Below, piece after piece: positions 51,376 to 53,615 of a stretch of 53,615 nucleotides of DNA. This stretch comes from Egibacteraceae bacterium (GTDB taxonomy: Bacteria; Actinomycetota; Nitriliruptoria; Euzebyales; Egibacteraceae): NCBI GenBank assembly GCA_035540635.1, contig DATLGH010000014.1, positions 1 to 53,615 on the forward strand. The letters are read 5' to 3'. The number at the start of each line of letters is the position of its first letter. The first letter of the stretch is position 1. Under the pieces are notes generated by a model that did not search any database, was not told the DNA's origin, and saw only the letters and a program-made list of their open reading frames with translations. A program made the position numbers and the translations under genes.

Positions 51376-52181
51376 CGCGCCCTCGGCTCGCGGCCCGCGG
51401 GCACCGGCGCGTGGCCGGTGGGGGTGCGGAAGGCGTGCGCGAACGCGGGGTCGTAGAGGTAGCTGCGGGTCCCGCCGGCCTCGAGCGCCCGGCCGACGAG
51501 GATGAGCGTGTGGCGGACGAGCCCCGCGTCGCGCAGCGTGGCCGCGAGCGCGTCGAGGCGGCAGCGCAGCACCCGCTCCTCTGGCCACGTCGCCCGGTAC
51601 ACCACCGCGCAGGGCGTGTCGGGCGGGTAGCCGCCGGCGAGCAGCTCGGCCTGGACCCGCCGTCCCCGCTTGGCGGACAGGAACAGCGCCATGGTCGTGC
51701 CGTGGGCGGCGAGGGCGCGCAGACCCTCGTTGCCCGGCGTCGGCGTCGCGGTGGCGAGGCGGGTGAGGATGACCGACTGGGCGACGCCAGGCACCGTGAG
51801 CTCCCGCCCGAGGGCGGCCGCGGCGGCGCCGAGCGAGGACACCCCCGGGACGATCTCCCAGTCGAGGCCGCGAGCGGCGACCTCCTCGATCTGCTCGCCG
51901 AGCGCGCCCCACAGCGACGGGTCGCCCGAGTGCACGCGGGCCACGACGAGGTCTTCGGCGGCGGCGCGGTCGTAGACGGCGCAGACGTCCTCGAGCGTGA
52001 GGCCGGAAGAGTCGACGAGCTCCGCTCCGCGGCGGGCGTGCGCGGTGACCGCCTCCTCCATGACGAGGCTCGCGGCCCAGACGACGACGTCAGCGGCGGC
52101 GAGCACCCGGGCGGCGCGCAGCGTGAGGAGGTCGGGGGCGCCGGGGCCGGCGCCGACGAACCAGACCTTCCCGCGGGTCAA
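51372..52181 (-). CDS. cobM: Precorrin-4 C11-methyltransferase (CobM/CbiF)
   Basis: A 269-residue SAM-dependent methyltransferase: VWFVGAGPGAPDLLTLRAAR, VVVWAASLVMEEAV, VHSGDPSLWGALGEQIE, VPGVSSLGAAAAALGRELT and LTRLATATPTPGNEGLRALA. Start TTG 52181 overlaps the cobI stop (TTGA). It methylates C-11 of the ring. Confidence 0.95.
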   Translation of the reverse strand: MTRGKVWFVGAGPGAPDLLTLRAARVLAAADVVVWAASLVMEEAVTAHARRGAELVDSSGLTLEDVCAVYDRAAAEDLVVARVHSGDPSLWGALGEQIEEVAARGLDWEIVPGVSSLGAAAAALGRELTVPGVAQSVILTRLATATPTPGNEGLRALAAHGTTMALFLSAKRGRRVQAELLAGGYPPDTPCAVVYRATWPEERVLRCRLDALAATLRDAGLVRHTLILVGRALEAGGTRSYLYDPAFAHAFRTPTGHAPVPAGREPRAR

Positions 52182-52906
52182 AGCCGGCCTCCCCGCTCGC
52201 CCCGCGGGCGGGTGACGATGACCGTGGACAGGTAGGGGGCGGCGCCGGTGGCGGGCAGCCCGCCGACGGTCTCGCCGTCGAGGCCGAGCCTCGCGCCGAA
52301 GACCGCGTCGGCGGTGCGGCCCGCGTCGGCGACGACGGCGCGCACGCGGGGCAGGTGCCGCCCGCCCTTGTAGGTCACGACGGTGTCGTGGGCGTCGAGG
52401 GCGGCGGCGAGCCGTTGCGCGCCGGCGGTGAACGGCAGGAGCGCGACGGTCTGGGTGCCCTCGGCGAGGACCAGGCCGGCGCGTGCGGCGAGGTCCTGCA
52501 TCGCGGTGATGCCCGGCACGCTGTCGATCACCGGGCCGGGGGCGAGGGCGCGGACGGTGTCGGCGAGGTAGGTGAACGTCGAATAGAGGTTGGGGTCGCC
52601 GATGGTCGCGAAGGCCGCGTGCCCGCCGCCGGCGAGGACCACGGCGACCGCCTCGCCGGCCGCGTCCCAGCTCGCCTGCCGCGCCGCGGGGTCGTCGCCG
52701 AGTGCGAACGTCAACCGGGTCACCCGCTGGTGGCGGGCGTGGGCGAGCACGACCCGCTCGGCGTAACCGGGCTCGCCGGTCGCGGCCACGGGCACGAAGA
52801 CCCGGTCGGCGGCCTGGAGCACCTCGACGGCGCGCACGGTGACGAGGCCGGGGTCCCCGGGCCCGACACCCACGCCGGTCAGCCGCCCCGTCACCGTGGA
52901 GGTCAT
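52178..52906 (-). CDS. cobI: Precorrin-2 C20-methyltransferase (CobI/CbiL)
   Basis: A 242-residue enzyme: LTGVGVGPGDPGLVTVRAVE, FATIGDPNLYSTFTYLADTV, IDSVPGITAMQDLAARAGL and DTVVTYKGGRHLPRV. Start ATG 52906, which overlaps the cobB stop as ATGA. It methylates C-20 of precorrin-2 or its cobalt form. Confidence 0.95.
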   Translation of the reverse strand: MTSTVTGRLTGVGVGPGDPGLVTVRAVEVLQAADRVFVPVAATGEPGYAERVVLAHARHQRVTRLTFALGDDPAARQASWDAAGEAVAVVLAGGGHAAFATIGDPNLYSTFTYLADTVRALAPGPVIDSVPGITAMQDLAARAGLVLAEGTQTVALLPFTAGAQRLAAALDAHDTVVTYKGGRHLPRVRAVVADAGRTADAVFGARLGLDGETVGGLPATGAAPYLSTVIVTRPRGERGGRL

Positions 52907-53615
52907 GCGCGCACCGCCTCGCGCGACCGCGCCGCCGCCGCGACGAACCGGGCGGCGACGGCCGGGGTGGCGGCCCAGTGGGTGTGGAGGTAGCTCGCGT
53001 GGACGTTGCCGGTCACGTGGCCCTCGCGACGCCCGTCGTCGTGGCGCCATGCGGGACCTGGGCCGGCGGGCGGGGTGACAGCCGAGTAGTGGAACTCGTG
53101 GCCGCGCACGACCGCGCCGGCGGGCCACAGGAACGACCCGTTCGCGGCGGTCGCGGCGCGATAGCCGAGGGTGCGGCGCCCCGCAATGGTGGCGTCGGCG
53201 GGTACCACCCCGCACATGGGCCGCCCGTCGAGGGTGCGGCAGAGGTAGAGCAGACCGCCGCACTCGGCGTGGACCGGCCGGCCGGCGGCCGCGTGGGCGG
53301 CGACCGCGGCGCGCAGCGGCGCGTTCGCGGCGAGGGCGTCGGCGTGGGTCTCGGGGAACCCCCCGCCGAGGTAGAGCCCGTCGGTGCCAGGCGGCAGCGC
53401 CTCGTCGATGGTGGGGTCGACGTCGACGAGCTCGGCGCCGGCGGCGGCGAGCAGCTCGCGGTTCTCGGGGTAGGCGAACGAGAACGCGCTGCCGCCGGCG
53501 ACCGCGATGCGGGCCCTCGCGCCGCCGGCCGCCGGGGGCGGTGACGGGCCCGCGGACGGGTCCGCCAGTGGCGCGCCCACCGTGCTGCCCGTCGGCGCGA
53601 CCTTCGACCCGGTGC
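52903..53615 (-). CDS. cobB: Cobyrinic acid a,c-diamide synthase (CobB/CbiA), 5' part beyond window
   Basis: The frame stays open to the right edge, so only the C-terminal about 237 residues are seen; the ATPase domain lies outside. The glutaminase (GATase) part is clear: AVAGGSAFSFAYPENRELLA, LYLGGGFPETHADALAANAP, the nucleophile Cys in HAECGGLLYLCRTL, and the closing GNVHASYLHTHWA. The internal GTG at 53578-53580 is not the start. It amidates the a and c side chains. It is the first gene of the operon in the window, overlapping cobI by ATGA. Confidence 0.9.
   Translation of the reverse strand, partial: TGSKVAPTGSTVGAPLADPSAGPSPPPAAGGARARIAVAGGSAFSFAYPENRELLAAAGAELVDVDPTIDEALPPGTDGLYLGGGFPETHADALAANAPLRAAVAAHAAAGRPVHAECGGLLYLCRTLDGRPMCGVVPADATIAGRRTLGYRAATAANGSFLWPAGAVVRGHEFHYSAVTPPAGPGPAWRHDDGRREGHVTGNVHASYLHTHWAATPAVAARFVAAAARSREAVRA

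Noticed and set aside
43016-53615. Cobalamin riboswitch inside the operon
   Set aside because: There are no intergenic gaps; any riboswitch would be upstream of the window.

Overview
The window is GC-rich DNA with dense codons, many GTG and TTG starts and frequent 4-base gene overlaps. It looks like a high-GC actinobacterium (Actinomycetota). The gene content would suit a deep-branching lineage such as the Nitriliruptoria/Euzebya group, but the sequence alone does not prove this.

Region by region. 1-3.6 kb: an edge-truncated DUF1440-like membrane protein, a transporter fragment, a PPOX-fold flavoprotein and a badly frameshifted mobile remnant whose broken tyrosine integrase abuts tRNA-Arg(ACG). 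3.7-11.2 kb: a five-gene minus-strand operon of lipid enzymes (fatty acyl-CoA reductase/HAD fusion, zinc alcohol dehydrogenase, LarA-like racemase, PlsC acyltransferase, PAP2/lipid-kinase fusion). A palindrome separates it from a divergent phosphofructokinase, which is followed by a DMT transporter. 13.6-24.7 kb: an anti-plasmid and toxin-antitoxin block between two tRNA-Ser genes. It holds a complete type III Wadjet operon (jetA-jetB-jetC-jetD), an orphan MbcA-like antitoxin, a MazEF-type pair and a DUF2786 protein.

24.6-28.2 kb: a compact (about 3.4 kb), visibly more AT-rich island bounded by tRNA-Ser(TGA) and a 66-bp near-identical copy of the tRNA 3' half. It encodes a membrane-anchored LuxR regulator, a signal-peptide protein with a hydrophobic core and a Tyr/Cys-rich tail, a four-helix membrane partner and a winged-helix protein. 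Two of these genes are split by one-base changes in homopolymers. I recognise no family for the secreted protein or its partner, so this is the best candidate for an undescribed system. 28.2-29.5 kb: integrase and IS66 relics. 29.5-37.1 kb: an ECF sigma factor with a membrane beta-propeller partner, a decayed spacer, and a SNF2 helicase/SWIM-protein pair.

37.2-42.9 kb: a peptide-type ABC importer operon (binding protein plus two permeases, no ATPases) and a membrane GGDEF-EAL protein with a degenerate GADEF site. 43.0-53.6 kb: a ten-gene cobalamin operon, cobB-cobI-cobM-cbiD-cobL-cbiG/cobJ-cobH-cbiX-cobU/cobD-cobT, running off the right edge. It has the oxygen-independent markers CbiD, CbiG and CbiX, two gene fusions, and every junction overlaps by 4-8 bases.
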